DNA of 64,000 bases from JAABVY01 sp964627935. Lineage in GTDB: Bacteria; Zixibacteria; MSB-5A5; JAABVY01. Both the position numbers and the translations under genes were made by a program. Positions 7,961 through 17,600 of this stretch are shown piece by piece. Location: the NCBI GenBank assembly GCA_964627935.1, contig CAZVLB010000018.1, forward strand, positions 24,581 to 88,580, written 5' to 3'. The notes beneath the pieces were generated by a model, which saw nothing but the letters and a program-made list of their open reading frames with translations, had not been told where the DNA came from and did not search any database. Numbering within the stretch: the first letter of the stretch is position 1; the number at the start of each line of letters is the position of its first letter.

Positions 7961-10336
7961 ATGGCGAACACATATCTGATAGTCGAAATGATTGTGGCGG
8001 CTCTCTTCGCCATCCTGACAGTGGCTCTTTCGGGTAAATTTTTCCAGGCCGGTTTCCGGCGCTGGGGCTGGATGCTGGCCGGATTCGTTCTGATCGTATT
8101 TGGCGCAGCGCTGAGTGCGGCATTTTCTGTGCAGTCCTTTTCGCGCCTGTTTGTACCGGAGGCCAGCGTCTATGCATTCGGGGTGTCGACCGTATTGCGC
8201 GGCGCAGGCCTTGTGATGGTGCTTGGCGCGGTTTATATCTCAGTATTGCAGATGTACCGCGAACAGGCCCGATCCCGTCAGCAACAACATAGCCTAAAGC
8301 TCCTGGAAGTCATTCGTGATACGGTAAATCAATCCCTTTCACTAATCGAGCTTCTAAACTTCTCTATCCGCGAGTTTGTACGGGAAACAAATTCCGAGTG
8401 CGGATGTGTATTTATTTATAATCCCAACCGCAAGCAGCTCGTCCTGGCCGCCCATCGCGATCTGCCCATGGATCTCGAGAAAGCCCTTGAACGAATCCAG
8501 GATAACGGTTCCATATTTTTCCGTACCCAGAAGGGCAACAGCCCGCATGTGGTCGGCAAGCTTTCCGATGCCGATCGTGTTACTTCCGATATGCTGGCCG
8601 ATTCAGGCTACAGGTCGTTAATCTCGGTGCCGTTGCCGGGAAGAAATGGCTCATTCGGGGTCCTGGCGCTGTTTTCCAGCCAGGCTTATTTCTATGAGCA
8701 TGATCAGGCCCAACTGGTATCATCAGCCGCGCATATCCTCGGGCCGGCGGTGGCATCACTGCGTATGGAACGTGATCTCAGGGATGCCTCCTCGCGCATT
8801 AAATCAGCCAAAAACTCAGAGAAATTTATTAGCGGCCTTTTGAAAATATCCACCAAAACCGGCGACCATGCACAGGTAGTAAATGATTTACTGGGCTATG
8901 CTGAGGAGAACCTGGGAATCAATGAGGCTGCTGTTTTTAAGATGGACCATCGCGAACTTTTCGGCATTTACCCCAATAAAGATGTCCGGCCCCGGAGTGA
9001 AATCAGCGAACATATGCGCCGGTCGATAGCCGAGCAAAAATCACTGCTGGTTCGTACTGATGCCGAGGGTACTCTTGAACGTACACTGATCATACCGGTC
9101 AATATTGAACAGCATGGAAAATCGGCGGTGGTCTTCACTATGGCGAAATCTGCGCCCGATTTGAAGCCGGAGGATTTCGAGCATGTCCGCGCCGTGGCTC
9201 ATGCAATGGCCCTGAGGCTGGAGCTTATGCAGAAGCCGCGAGTCGTCCAGGAAGAAAAGCGGGTTTCCGGAATTTCTGCAACCGGGTGGGATGAGCTTAA
9301 TGATCTCAATAACACGCTGACAGGAATTCTCGGAAATGCACAGCTTCTTGGCGTATCGCTCAGGAAAGAGGATTTCCGTAACCAGACGGCGGTCCTGCAT
9401 ACCCTGGATAAAATCGCCGATGAGGCTTTCCGCGCCGGTCTCCGTATCAAGGGGCTTCAGGATCAGATCCAGAGTAAACCCAAAAATGCGGAAACGAAAT
9501 CGGATCTGGATGCTGTTCTCAGATCAATCGGTATTTACGAAAACAATGCAGACAATCCCAGATATGTCCTGCGGGATTATCCCTCGATAAGATTTGTGCT
9601 CGATTCCGAATTAAAACCGGGTCCGGAAATAAGCCAATCAGTGATGAAAGAATTTTTGTCGCACATATTCCGCTGGCTCGAGGCCAATTGGCAGCCGGAG
9701 GACGATCTGCATTTCCGCATGACAGATTCCCATGGCGAGTCACTGGTTATTATTTCTGATAAATCGGCCACTCCGAGTGCGTCAGAAATTGAAAGGCTGG
9801 AATTCGTCCCGCTGGGCATGTTTCCTGATCAGCAGATATCAGCGCTGGGGCATAAAATCAGGGGCGGGTATCTGTATTCCGATGATGGCGACGGTGATCG
9901 CTATGTTGTGTTCCGTCTGCCCAAAACCGGTCAGGTTGAAAAGGCGGCAAAACCTGAAAAAGCAAAACCGGCAATTCTGGCTATAGATGATCAGGAGATG
10001 ATCCGTGAGCTTCTGGAGAGTATGCTGGATGAACTGAAATATCCGCATCATATCTGCGCCGATGGCTTAAGCGGGCTGGAGGCGTTTCAAAACAATAATT
10101 TTGATATTTTGATCACAGACCTGGGCCTTCCGGATATTGATGGCTGGGAGGTGGTTCGCAAAGTCAAAGCGCTCAAGCCTTCATTGCCTGTTATCGTGAT
10201 TTCCGGCTGGGGCGTGCAGAAGGCCATGAAGGACGCCCCGGTTGATCTGGCGGAGTTTATACTTGCTAAACCGTTCAGAATGGAACAGCTGGGGGAACTG
10301 ATTCGAAAGGCCGAAGAGCAGCTTATCTCTGCCTGA
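7961..10336 (+). CDS. Membrane-bound GAF-GAF hybrid sensor with degenerate kinase core and receiver domain
   Basis: This is a signalling protein of 791 residues. The ATG at 7961 follows AGGAGGAGG directly; the TTG 15 bases upstream lies inside that Shine-Dalgarno region and is rejected. Hydrophobic segments lie at about residues 4-22, 32-52 and 72-92. Two GAF-type sensor domains follow, about 110-265 and 285-420. Residues 440-500 align with a histidine-kinase dimerisation helix (WDELNDLNNTLTGILGNAQLL), but the position of the phospho-accepting His is Asn447. The ATPase-like part after it shows no convincing N, G1 or G2 box. The C-terminal receiver is intact: DD near its start, Asp720 in TDLGLPD, Ser in ISGWG and Lys in AKPF. 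It is probably a signal integrator or phosphate acceptor, not an active kinase. Confidence 0.85.
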   Translation: MANTYLIVEMIVAALFAILTVALSGKFFQAGFRRWGWMLAGFVLIVFGAALSAAFSVQSFSRLFVPEASVYAFGVSTVLRGAGLVMVLGAVYISVLQMYREQARSRQQQHSLKLLEVIRDTVNQSLSLIELLNFSIREFVRETNSECGCVFIYNPNRKQLVLAAHRDLPMDLEKALERIQDNGSIFFRTQKGNSPHVVGKLSDADRVTSDMLADSGYRSLISVPLPGRNGSFGVLALFSSQAYFYEHDQAQLVSSAAHILGPAVASLRMERDLRDASSRIKSAKNSEKFISGLLKISTKTGDHAQVVNDLLGYAEENLGINEAAVFKMDHRELFGIYPNKDVRPRSEISEHMRRSIAEQKSLLVRTDAEGTLERTLIIPVNIEQHGKSAVVFTMAKSAPDLKPEDFEHVRAVAHAMALRLELMQKPRVVQEEKRVSGISATGWDELNDLNNTLTGILGNAQLLGVSLRKEDFRNQTAVLHTLDKIADEAFRAGLRIKGLQDQIQSKPKNAETKSDLDAVLRSIGIYENNADNPRYVLRDYPSIRFVLDSELKPGPEISQSVMKEFLSHIFRWLEANWQPEDDLHFRMTDSHGESLVIISDKSATPSASEIERLEFVPLGMFPDQQISALGHKIRGGYLYSDDGDGDRYVVFRLPKTGQVEKAAKPEKAKPAILAIDDQEMIRELLESMLDELKYPHHICADGLSGLEAFQNNNFDILITDLGLPDIDGWEVVRKVKALKPSLPVIVISGWGVQKAMKDAPVDLAEFILAKPFRMEQLGELIRKAEEQLISA

Positions 10337-10480
10337 TTTCCTTCAAGCGAATATGGGCTATCAATTTGGACTTTTTTGCCACGGTCTAATTTTTTTGGTT
10401 ATGAGGGGTATCGGGGCAATCAACTTTTGCCGCATGTTGCCGATAAATTTAAAGAAGATTTGAAACTATCAGGATTGCCG

Positions 10481-11785
10481 ATGCCCAATATTGATATACT
10501 TGCTAAATTAGATCAGGCTGATGAAATCTTTTCATTGCCCCAGACCCTGATGGAGATTCTGGAGGAAGTCGAGAGTGAAGACTGGTCAGCCAAATCAATG
10601 GCCGCGATTATATCCAAGGATCCCGGGCTGACTGCACGGGTTCTGAAAATGGCCAACTCCAGTTTCTATGCCAGCCGCACCGAGATATCGACTGTCAACA
10701 GGGCCGTGCTTGTTCTGGGCGCATCGATGGTAAAATGCCTGGCGCTGTCGGTTGCTATTTTCACCGCTCCCGAGGAAATCAAGAAAAAGTATAATTTCGA
10801 TATCGGCGGCCTGTATATGCATTATCTCAGCACCGCCATTGCGGCCCGTCAGCTTTCCGAGGCCACCGGCAAATCAAAGCCCGAGGTTGCCTTTACCGCG
10901 GGACTGCTCCATGATATCGGCATGATTTTCATGTTCAAGGTCGCTCCCAAAGAATATGCCGAGCTCCTGGCCGCTCATGAGTCAGGGGGGAAGCTGGTAG
11001 CGGCGGAACGAGAAGTGTTCAATACCGATCACGCCGAGGTCGGCTACCTGATCAGCAGAAAATGGAAACTGCCCGCCGCGTTGCAGAATGCTATCGGCAA
11101 TCATCACCGCATAACGACATATGAAAACTTCCGTGATTATGACCATCTCGATCAAATCGTGGCGCTGGCCAACCTGATCAACCGCCATGTTTTCTCGCCA
11201 TCGGGAAGATATGGGGAAGAGTCAATGAATCAGATCAGCAATCTTCTGAAGTCACTGCATCTGGATCAGGAAATAATCCGCAAGATCAACGACAAGAACC
11301 TTCAGGAAACTTTCAATGCCGCCCAGCATATCGGGCTGGAAATCGGCGATCCGATCGAGCTCCTCGAGAAGGCCAATCGCCAGATCATGAACTCCTACCT
11401 GACAATCGAATCATTGTTTAAAGAACGGCAGGAGTTGTCCCGTCAGATCATCGAGGAAGAGCATAAACTGGGCGCCATGCACTCTAAAAATATAGCAGTA
11501 GCGACACTCTCACATTATATCAACAACGCCGCCACAGCCATTTCCGGACGGATTCAGTTGATGCAGATGCTCATGAACAACGGTAAGATCATTGATAATG
11601 AAAACAAGCTGGCCCCGGCTCTCACCGTTATCGATACATCGCTGAATAAGATCCTGGCAGTACTGGCCGAGCTCAAAGCACTGACGTCGCTGGATGATGT
11701 TGAATTCTACAAAGACTCCAGCACGATCAATATTGATGAAAATATCGATCAGCGCCTCAAGGCTATGAACAAAGTGATTGATTAA
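10481..11785 (+). CDS. HDOD-domain signalling protein with DHp-like C-terminal helix
   Basis: This cytoplasmic protein of about 434 residues opens with an HDOD domain (residues 10-220: FSLPQTLMEILEEVESEDWS, STVNRAVLVLGASMVKCLAL, AGLLHDIGMIF, GNHHRITTYE). HDOD proteins are non-catalytic relatives of HD phosphohydrolases that sit in signalling and type IV pilus regulation. The C-terminal third contains LSHYINNAATAISGRIQL with His345, which resembles the H box of histidine kinases (SHEINNPLTAI), yet no ATPase domain follows. The ATG at 10481 has AGGA six bases upstream; an in-frame TTG at 10376 would add 35 residues of no recognisable domain. It follows the degenerate hybrid sensor on the same strand, which suggests a shared pathway. 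Confidence 0.82.
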   Translation: MPNIDILAKLDQADEIFSLPQTLMEILEEVESEDWSAKSMAAIISKDPGLTARVLKMANSSFYASRTEISTVNRAVLVLGASMVKCLALSVAIFTAPEEIKKKYNFDIGGLYMHYLSTAIAARQLSEATGKSKPEVAFTAGLLHDIGMIFMFKVAPKEYAELLAAHESGGKLVAAEREVFNTDHAEVGYLISRKWKLPAALQNAIGNHHRITTYENFRDYDHLDQIVALANLINRHVFSPSGRYGEESMNQISNLLKSLHLDQEIIRKINDKNLQETFNAAQHIGLEIGDPIELLEKANRQIMNSYLTIESLFKERQELSRQIIEEEHKLGAMHSKNIAVATLSHYINNAATAISGRIQLMQMLMNNGKIIDNENKLAPALTVIDTSLNKILAVLAELKALTSLDDVEFYKDSSTINIDENIDQRLKAMNKVID

Positions 11786-11851
11786 TCATAGCGGTTCTTA
11801 TTCCAATCTGCAATTGATCTCTTGATAATTTCAGCCTCTCTAATTATCTTA

Positions 11852-11897
11852 TGCGATTAAATAAATCGCAGCAGATAAATCGTTTTTTGATCTGCTG
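11852..11897 (+). other. Two abutting hairpins between the HDOD gene and pepA
   Basis: Hairpin 1 is TGCGATT/AATCGCA (11852-11858 and 11864-11870, 5-base loop). Hairpin 2 is CAGCAGAT/ATCTGCTG (11869-11876 and 11890-11897), with TTTTTT in its loop. They share two bases, so they can compete. This may be a weak terminator for the HDOD gene or an attenuator for pepA; neither is established. Confidence 0.35.
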
Positions 11898-11923
11898 ATG
11901 TGAAAAAGCGGAATGGAGGCTCA

Positions 11924-13420
11924 ATGAAATATTCATCGAAAGCGGTCGCGGCAAAAGACGCCCGGGGCGACTGCCTTGTCGTACCCCTTTACCAGGGCAC
12001 ATTAAAATCGAACACGCATTTGAATCAGATACCTGCAAAATTGCGAAACAGAATCGATAATCTGATCAAGAAGGATATCATACACGGCAAAAACGGTGAG
12101 AGTATACTCCTGGATGCCGAGAGCGGTTTTGGCTTTTCCTATATCCTGCTGTCAGGAGTGGGTAAGCAGGAGAAGCTGGGGCGCGATGCGGTTCGCGAGG
12201 CTGGCGGCAACCTGGCTCGTGGCGTAAAGGGCCGCAAATTCAAGAATGTCTCGGTGCTGGTTCCGGCGGGATTTAAAACCGGAAGTGATATCGCATCGGT
12301 CGGTCAGCTTTTAACTGAGGGCATGGAACTGGGCATTTATGAAATGCTGGAATATAAATCCAGCCCCGAAAAGAAATCGATGCCTCCCTTAATCAACTTT
12401 GTACTTCCCTCCAAATGGAATAAAAAGGAATTTGATAGTGGCGCAAAAGTCGGTCAGATCATGGCCTGGGGACAAAATTATGCACGCGACCTGATCGGCC
12501 ATCCCTCCAATATCCTCACGCCGCAGGAAATGGCTAAGCATGCACGCAGCCTGGCCCGCAAATACGGACTGACCTGCAAGGTTATGGGCAAGGCCGAAAT
12601 CAGGCGCAACAAGATGAACTGCCTGCTGGGAGTGAATTCAGGCTCCGAAAAGGATCCGCAATTCATCATATTAAAATACAAGGGTCCCAAAGCTAATGGC
12701 AGACCGATCTGCCTGGTCGGCAAGGGCATTACATTTGATTCCGGCGGTATTTCGATCAAGCCATCGGAAAATATGGAACAGATGAAATGCGATATGGGCG
12801 GTGCGGCCTGCGTGATCGGGGCAATCGTCACAGCCGCCCGTTTGAAAGTACCCCTTAATCTTATGGCCCTCGTGCCGACAACCGAGAACCTGCCCTCAGG
12901 CTCGGCATACAAGCCGGGAGATATCCTGAAAGCGATGAATGGCAAGACTGTCGAGGTGATCAATACTGATGCAGAGGGTCGTCTGATCCTGGCCGATGCG
13001 CTTTCTTATGCTCAGAAACAAAAACCGCAGGCGATTATCGATGTGGCCACCTTAACCGGCGCATCCATTATCGCACTGGGTTATATCAGTTCGGCTTTGT
13101 TTACCAATGACGGCAAATTGCGGACATTGGCTAGTTCGGCCTCCGAGTTTTCCAGCGAGAAGACCTGGGAGATGCCGCTCTGGCCTGAATACCAGGAGAT
13201 GATAAAATCCGATCTGGCGGATATCAAAAATTCATCCGGCAAACCTGGTGCGGTCTGCACGGCGGCGGCATTCCTGCATAATTTCGTGGGAGATTATCCC
13301 TGGGCGCATATCGATATGGCCGCGGTTGATATAGAATTCAAGGGCGGCGCCTACAAGCCCAAAGGGGCCAGCGGATATGGCGTCAGGCTGTTAGTGGAAA
13401 TGCTCAGAAACTGGAAGTAG
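11924..13420 (+). CDS. pepA: Leucyl aminopeptidase, M17 family (PepA)
   Basis: This is a cytosolic two-metal aminopeptidase that recycles peptides. The ATG at 11924 is preceded by GGAGG with 4-base spacing; an in-frame GTG 24 bases earlier would place that Shine-Dalgarno inside the gene. The N-terminal macro-like domain covers about residues 1-160 and the catalytic domain 170-498. The metal and catalytic segments are visible: GKGITFDSGGISIKPSENM with the metal-binding Lys and Asp, then KCDMGGAA, and the family signature NTDAEGRLILADAL. Length (498) is typical. E. coli PepA also binds DNA at recombination sites; nothing here indicates that second role. Confidence 0.95.
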   Translation: MKYSSKAVAAKDARGDCLVVPLYQGTLKSNTHLNQIPAKLRNRIDNLIKKDIIHGKNGESILLDAESGFGFSYILLSGVGKQEKLGRDAVREAGGNLARGVKGRKFKNVSVLVPAGFKTGSDIASVGQLLTEGMELGIYEMLEYKSSPEKKSMPPLINFVLPSKWNKKEFDSGAKVGQIMAWGQNYARDLIGHPSNILTPQEMAKHARSLARKYGLTCKVMGKAEIRRNKMNCLLGVNSGSEKDPQFIILKYKGPKANGRPICLVGKGITFDSGGISIKPSENMEQMKCDMGGAACVIGAIVTAARLKVPLNLMALVPTTENLPSGSAYKPGDILKAMNGKTVEVINTDAEGRLILADALSYAQKQKPQAIIDVATLTGASIIALGYISSALFTNDGKLRTLASSASEFSSEKTWEMPLWPEYQEMIKSDLADIKNSSGKPGAVCTAAAFLHNFVGDYPWAHIDMAAVDIEFKGGAYKPKGASGYGVRLLVEMLRNWK

Positions 13421-13434
13421 CGATCATATAAAAG

Positions 13435-13464
13435 AAAAAGCCCCGATGTCGGGGCTTTTTTTAT
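13435..13464. terminator. Bidirectional terminator between convergent pepA and TolB-like gene
   Basis: A 7-bp stem AGCCCCG/CGGGGCT with loop ATGT has an A-run on its left and a T-run on its right, so it can stop transcription from both sides. Confidence 0.85.
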
Positions 13465-13480
13465 AAAACATATATATTGA

Positions 13481-14470
13481 TTATTTGGTCCAGGCCGGAT
13501 TGAAGTCATTACCCGGGCCGGAAATTCTTGTCAACCCAGTACCATCAATATTGACAGTATAAATAGCTCCGTTGGAGGTGCCAAAGGCAATTTTCTTGCC
13601 ATCCGGTGACCATGAAGCGGTTCCCGAAACCCACAGGCCCTCCTCCGGCTTGGCGATCAATGTCTCGCCGTACAGGTCGGAATTGACATAGTAAATGCCA
13701 TCGCTCTTGAGAATCAAAATCTTGCTGCCGTCCGGCGACCATGAGGGCGAGGTGGCGTCAGGATTAATCGATGCCATCTCCACCAGCTCTTCCGTGGTTT
13801 TATTGATTTCAGGAGAAGCGGGAAGAACCACAAGTCCCAGTCGATTCATATTTGCATTTTTAAGCTCTGCCAGAATAAATCCAACCTTGCTGCCATCGGG
13901 TGACATGGAAGTTGAAAGGGCCATCAACTGCCGTTTATCCTGAGGCAGATTTATCATCGTGATTTCCTCAGTATCGGTCTTGAACAGCCCAATAGTATAA
14001 CTTGGGAATGTGGCGTCAACCTGATTACCGGAAAGGTCATAGGTAAATGAAATCATGGAACCATCGGCCGACCAGCTCGGTGACTGTGCTCCCAATGTCT
14101 GCGTGAAACCGTACCAGAAATTGTTGCGTACCCCGATACTGTCTATATATGCATAGAATAGATCATAGAGGAAATGATAACCGCCACCCCCTTCGGGATA
14201 CTTGATATCGACACGGCCCTGGCGGCTGAATACGACACGTTTGTTATCCGGCGACCATGAAAGCCTGCCCTTGCAATTGGCGATTCCGGCAACCCAGGGT
14301 TGCTGATTCGAACCATCCGGCTTCATCAGCCAGACATCACCATTGCGCAAAAAAGCGATTTGTTCGCCTTGCGGCCGCACCTGAACATCCTGGGCATGAA
14401 TTGAAGTGAATAAGACTACTACACAGAAGAGAAATAGAAGAACGGGAGTGATTAATTTTGCTTCTTTCAT
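13481..14470 (-). CDS. Exported TolB-like beta-propeller (PD40 repeat) protein
   Basis: This exported protein of 329 residues is built of WD40-like PD40 repeats: LSWSPDNKRVVFSRQG, PSWSADGSMISFTYD, TSMSPDGSKVGFIL, PSWSPDGSKILILKSDG and ASWSPDGKKIAFGTSN. It has a signal peptide (about residues 1-26). The ATG at 14470 is preceded by AAGGA six bases away; an in-frame ATG 33 bases further upstream lacks such a site. TolB uses this fold to bind Pal and colicins, but there is no TolB N-terminal domain and no tol genes nearby, so the role is open: a protein-binding periplasmic propeller. It has its own promoter and terminator. Confidence 0.8.
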   Translation of the reverse strand: MKEAKLITPVLLFLFCVVVLFTSIHAQDVQVRPQGEQIAFLRNGDVWLMKPDGSNQQPWVAGIANCKGRLSWSPDNKRVVFSRQGRVDIKYPEGGGGYHFLYDLFYAYIDSIGVRNNFWYGFTQTLGAQSPSWSADGSMISFTYDLSGNQVDATFPSYTIGLFKTDTEEITMINLPQDKRQLMALSTSMSPDGSKVGFILAELKNANMNRLGLVVLPASPEINKTTEELVEMASINPDATSPSWSPDGSKILILKSDGIYYVNSDLYGETLIAKPEEGLWVSGTASWSPDGKKIAFGTSNGAIYTVNIDGTGLTRISGPGNDFNPAWTK

Positions 14471-14530
14471 TGCAGGTCCTTTCGTTTCCAGATTATACAC
14501 CACTCAGGGCTATGCGTTGCCGGATTTTAG

Positions 14531-14559
14531 ACTATAAGAATTTTTACCGGGTATGTCAA
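14531..14559 (-). promoter_or_regulatory. sigma-70-type promoter for the TolB-like gene
   Basis: On the minus strand TTGACA (14559-14554) and TATAGT (14536-14531) are exactly 17 bases apart, giving a leader of about 55 bases. Confidence 0.7.
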
Positions 14560-14582
14560 TTTAGTCTTTGATTAATCCAGCC

Positions 14583-14618
14583 AAAAAACAAAAGGCAGCC
14601 AATTTGATGGCTGCCTTT
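14583..14618 (-). terminator. Intrinsic terminator after nifJ
   Basis: A perfect 11-bp stem AAAGGCAGCCA/TGGCTGCCTTT with loop ATTTGA is followed, in the minus direction, by TGTTTTTT. Confidence 0.88.
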
Positions 14619-14644
14619 ATTTTATCGGAGATATACGTTCTAAC

Positions 14645-17600
14645 TTAAGCCGACACTTCCTCTTCGACCTTCTTGGTGTCCTTGGGCATCAGGTCGTAGC
14701 TCATCTCGGCCATCTGGCGATAGAAATTCCAGCGCCTGTTGGCGTCCTGCTGAGCCAGTCTCATAAGCTCATTGAAACGGTCGGAATCGGCCGCCTTAAG
14801 AGCTCTCCACCTGTTTTCCGAAAGGGCATAGTCGATGTAAGGAATCGAGGGCTCGCGTGAATCGAGTTGCAACGGATTCTTGCCTTCATCGGTCAGAAGC
14901 GGATTATAGCGATACATGATCCAGTGGCCGCTCTTGACCGCCTTCTTTTGCTCATCCAGACCCTTGGCCATGTTGATGCCCTGTGCAATGCAATGGCTGT
15001 AGGCGATAATTATCGAGGGACCTGGATAGCTTTCGGCCTCCATGAAGGCCCTGACAGTCTGGCTGTGATTGGCACCCATGGCTACCTGGGCCACATAGAC
15101 ACTGCCATACGCCATCATCATCATGCCCAGATCTTTTTTCTGGTTGGGACGGCCTGCCGCGGCAAATTGCGCCGTGGCCCCGCGCGGAGTAGCCTTTGAC
15201 ATCTGGCCGCCGGTATTGGAATAAACCTCAGTGTCGAGCACGAGGACATTGATATCGCGTCCCGAGGCCATGACATGATCCAGGCCGCCGTAACCGATAT
15301 CATAGGCCCAGCCGTCACCGCCCAGCGCCCAGACAGATTTCTTGATCAGGTAGTCAGCTACAGCATGCAGTGCCATAGCATCCTCGCCCTTCATGTCCTT
15401 GACTTTGTTTTTCAATGCCGCCACACGCTCACGCTGTTTTTCGATAGCAACAGGATCGCTCTGGTCGGCAGTGGCGATTTCATCATACATCTCGGGTACC
15501 ACTCGCTTGAGCAGCTCCAATGCGAACTCGTTCATTTTGTCTGCATTCAGACGCATACCAAAGGCGAATTCGGCATTGTCCTCGAACAGCGAGTTGGACC
15601 AGGCCGGACCGCGACCATCCTCACGGGTGCAGTAGGGCGTGGTGGGCAGGTTGCCGCCGTAAATCGACGAACATCCGGTGGCATTACCGATCAATGCACG
15701 ATCACCGAAGAGTTGTGAAAGAAGTTTTACATACGGTGTCTCGCCGCATCCGGCACATGCGCCCGAGAACTCGAACAGCGGTTTCACAAACTGGCTGCCC
15801 TTGGTAGTGCCGATCTTGTATGTCGAGGGATCTGTTTCGGGCAATGTCAGGAAGAATTCCCAGTTCTTTGCTTCCTTTTCACGAAGCGGAGCCTGGCGTT
15901 CCATATTGATGGCCTTCTTGTCGGTTTTCTTGCCGTCAATCTTTTCATAGGCCGGGCAGGCTTCTACACAAAGTTCACAGCCGGTGCAATCCTCAGGAGC
16001 AACCTGCAGAGTGTAAACCTCGCCATTTTTATACTGACGGGCAGGGGAGTGCAGGAATGACTCCGGCGCATTCTCCAGAAACTTGGGATCATAGACCTTG
16101 GGACGAATCGTTCCATGCGGACAAACTATAGAGCAGATGCCGCACTGGATACAGATATCCGGCTCCCAGACCGGAATATCAACTGCGATGTTGCGCTTTT
16201 CGTACTGAGTTGTGGCAACCGGGTAAGAGCCGTCATCCGGGAAAGCAGAGACAGGAAGATCCTGGCCGCGTCCACGAATAATCTCGGCCGTGACTGTCTT
16301 GACAAAATCGGGAGCATGCTCGGGAACGGTCGGAGGCATTGTGATTTCGCTGGTGACCTCTTTCGGATAGTCAACCTTGTGATAATTTTTCAGCGCCGTA
16401 TCGACCGCTTCATAATTCATCTTAACGATCTTCTCGCCCTTGCGGCCGTAGGTCTTTTTGATAGCATCCTTGATAGCCGCGACAGCTTCATCCTTGGGCA
16501 GGATATTCGAGATGGCGAAGAATGCCGTCTGCATAATCATATTGATCCTGGCGCCCAGACCAAGTTCCTTGGCCAGGTCGATACCATCGATCACGTAGAA
16601 ATTAATTTCCTTGTCGATGATCTGCTTCTGGACCTCTTTTGGCATTTGATCCCAGACCTCATCCTGACCATAAGGGCTGTTCAAAAGGAATGTGCCGCCC
16701 TTGATGATGTCGCTCAGCATGTCATATTTCTCAAGGAATGTAAAATTGTGACAGGCCACGAAATTGGCCTTGGAAATCAGGTAGGGCCTCTGTATAATAT
16801 TTGGTCCGAAACGGACATGCGATACGGTCACCGCACCCGCCTTCTTGGAATCATATACGAAATAGCCCTGGGCGTAATTGTCTGTATGCTCGCCAATAAT
16901 TTTAATCGAGTTTTTATTTGCACCAACTGTACCATCCGCCCCGAGACCATAGAACAGGCCGCGGAATACTTCCTCACCCTCGATGTCGAAATCCCTGTCA
17001 TATTCCAGGCTGGTATGGGTGACATCGTCATTGATGCCGATAGTGAAGTGGTTTTTGGGATTATCGTTTTTGATATTATCCAGCACAGCTTTGGCCATGG
17101 CAGGATTGAACTCGGCCGAGCCCAGACCGTATCTTCCACCAACTATATTAGGTTTCTGATCGAATTTACCCCAGCCATGAATCATGGCTTCATCCATAGC
17201 CGCCTGAACATCGACATACAGGGGTTCGCCGACTGCGCCGGCTTCCTTGGTACGATCCAGCACGGCGATCTGCTTTACGCTGGCCGGGAGAGCCTCTGCG
17301 AAGGCTTTGGCGGCAAAAGGACGATAGAGCCTGACTTTGATCAGGCCGACTTTTTCGCCATTATCATTGAGCCAGTTGACTGTCTCGTGCATTGTCTCGG
17401 CGCCGGTGCCCATGATAACTGCGACTCTTTCCGCCTCGGGATGGCCGTAATAATCGAAAAGATTATATTTGCGTCCGACCACTTCCTTAAAACGATCCAT
17501 CTGCTCCTGCACAATATCCGGTGCAGCCTGATAATACTTATTGACTGTCTCGCGGGAGGCAAAGAAAACATCCGGGTTTTGCGAGGTGCCCTTGATAACC

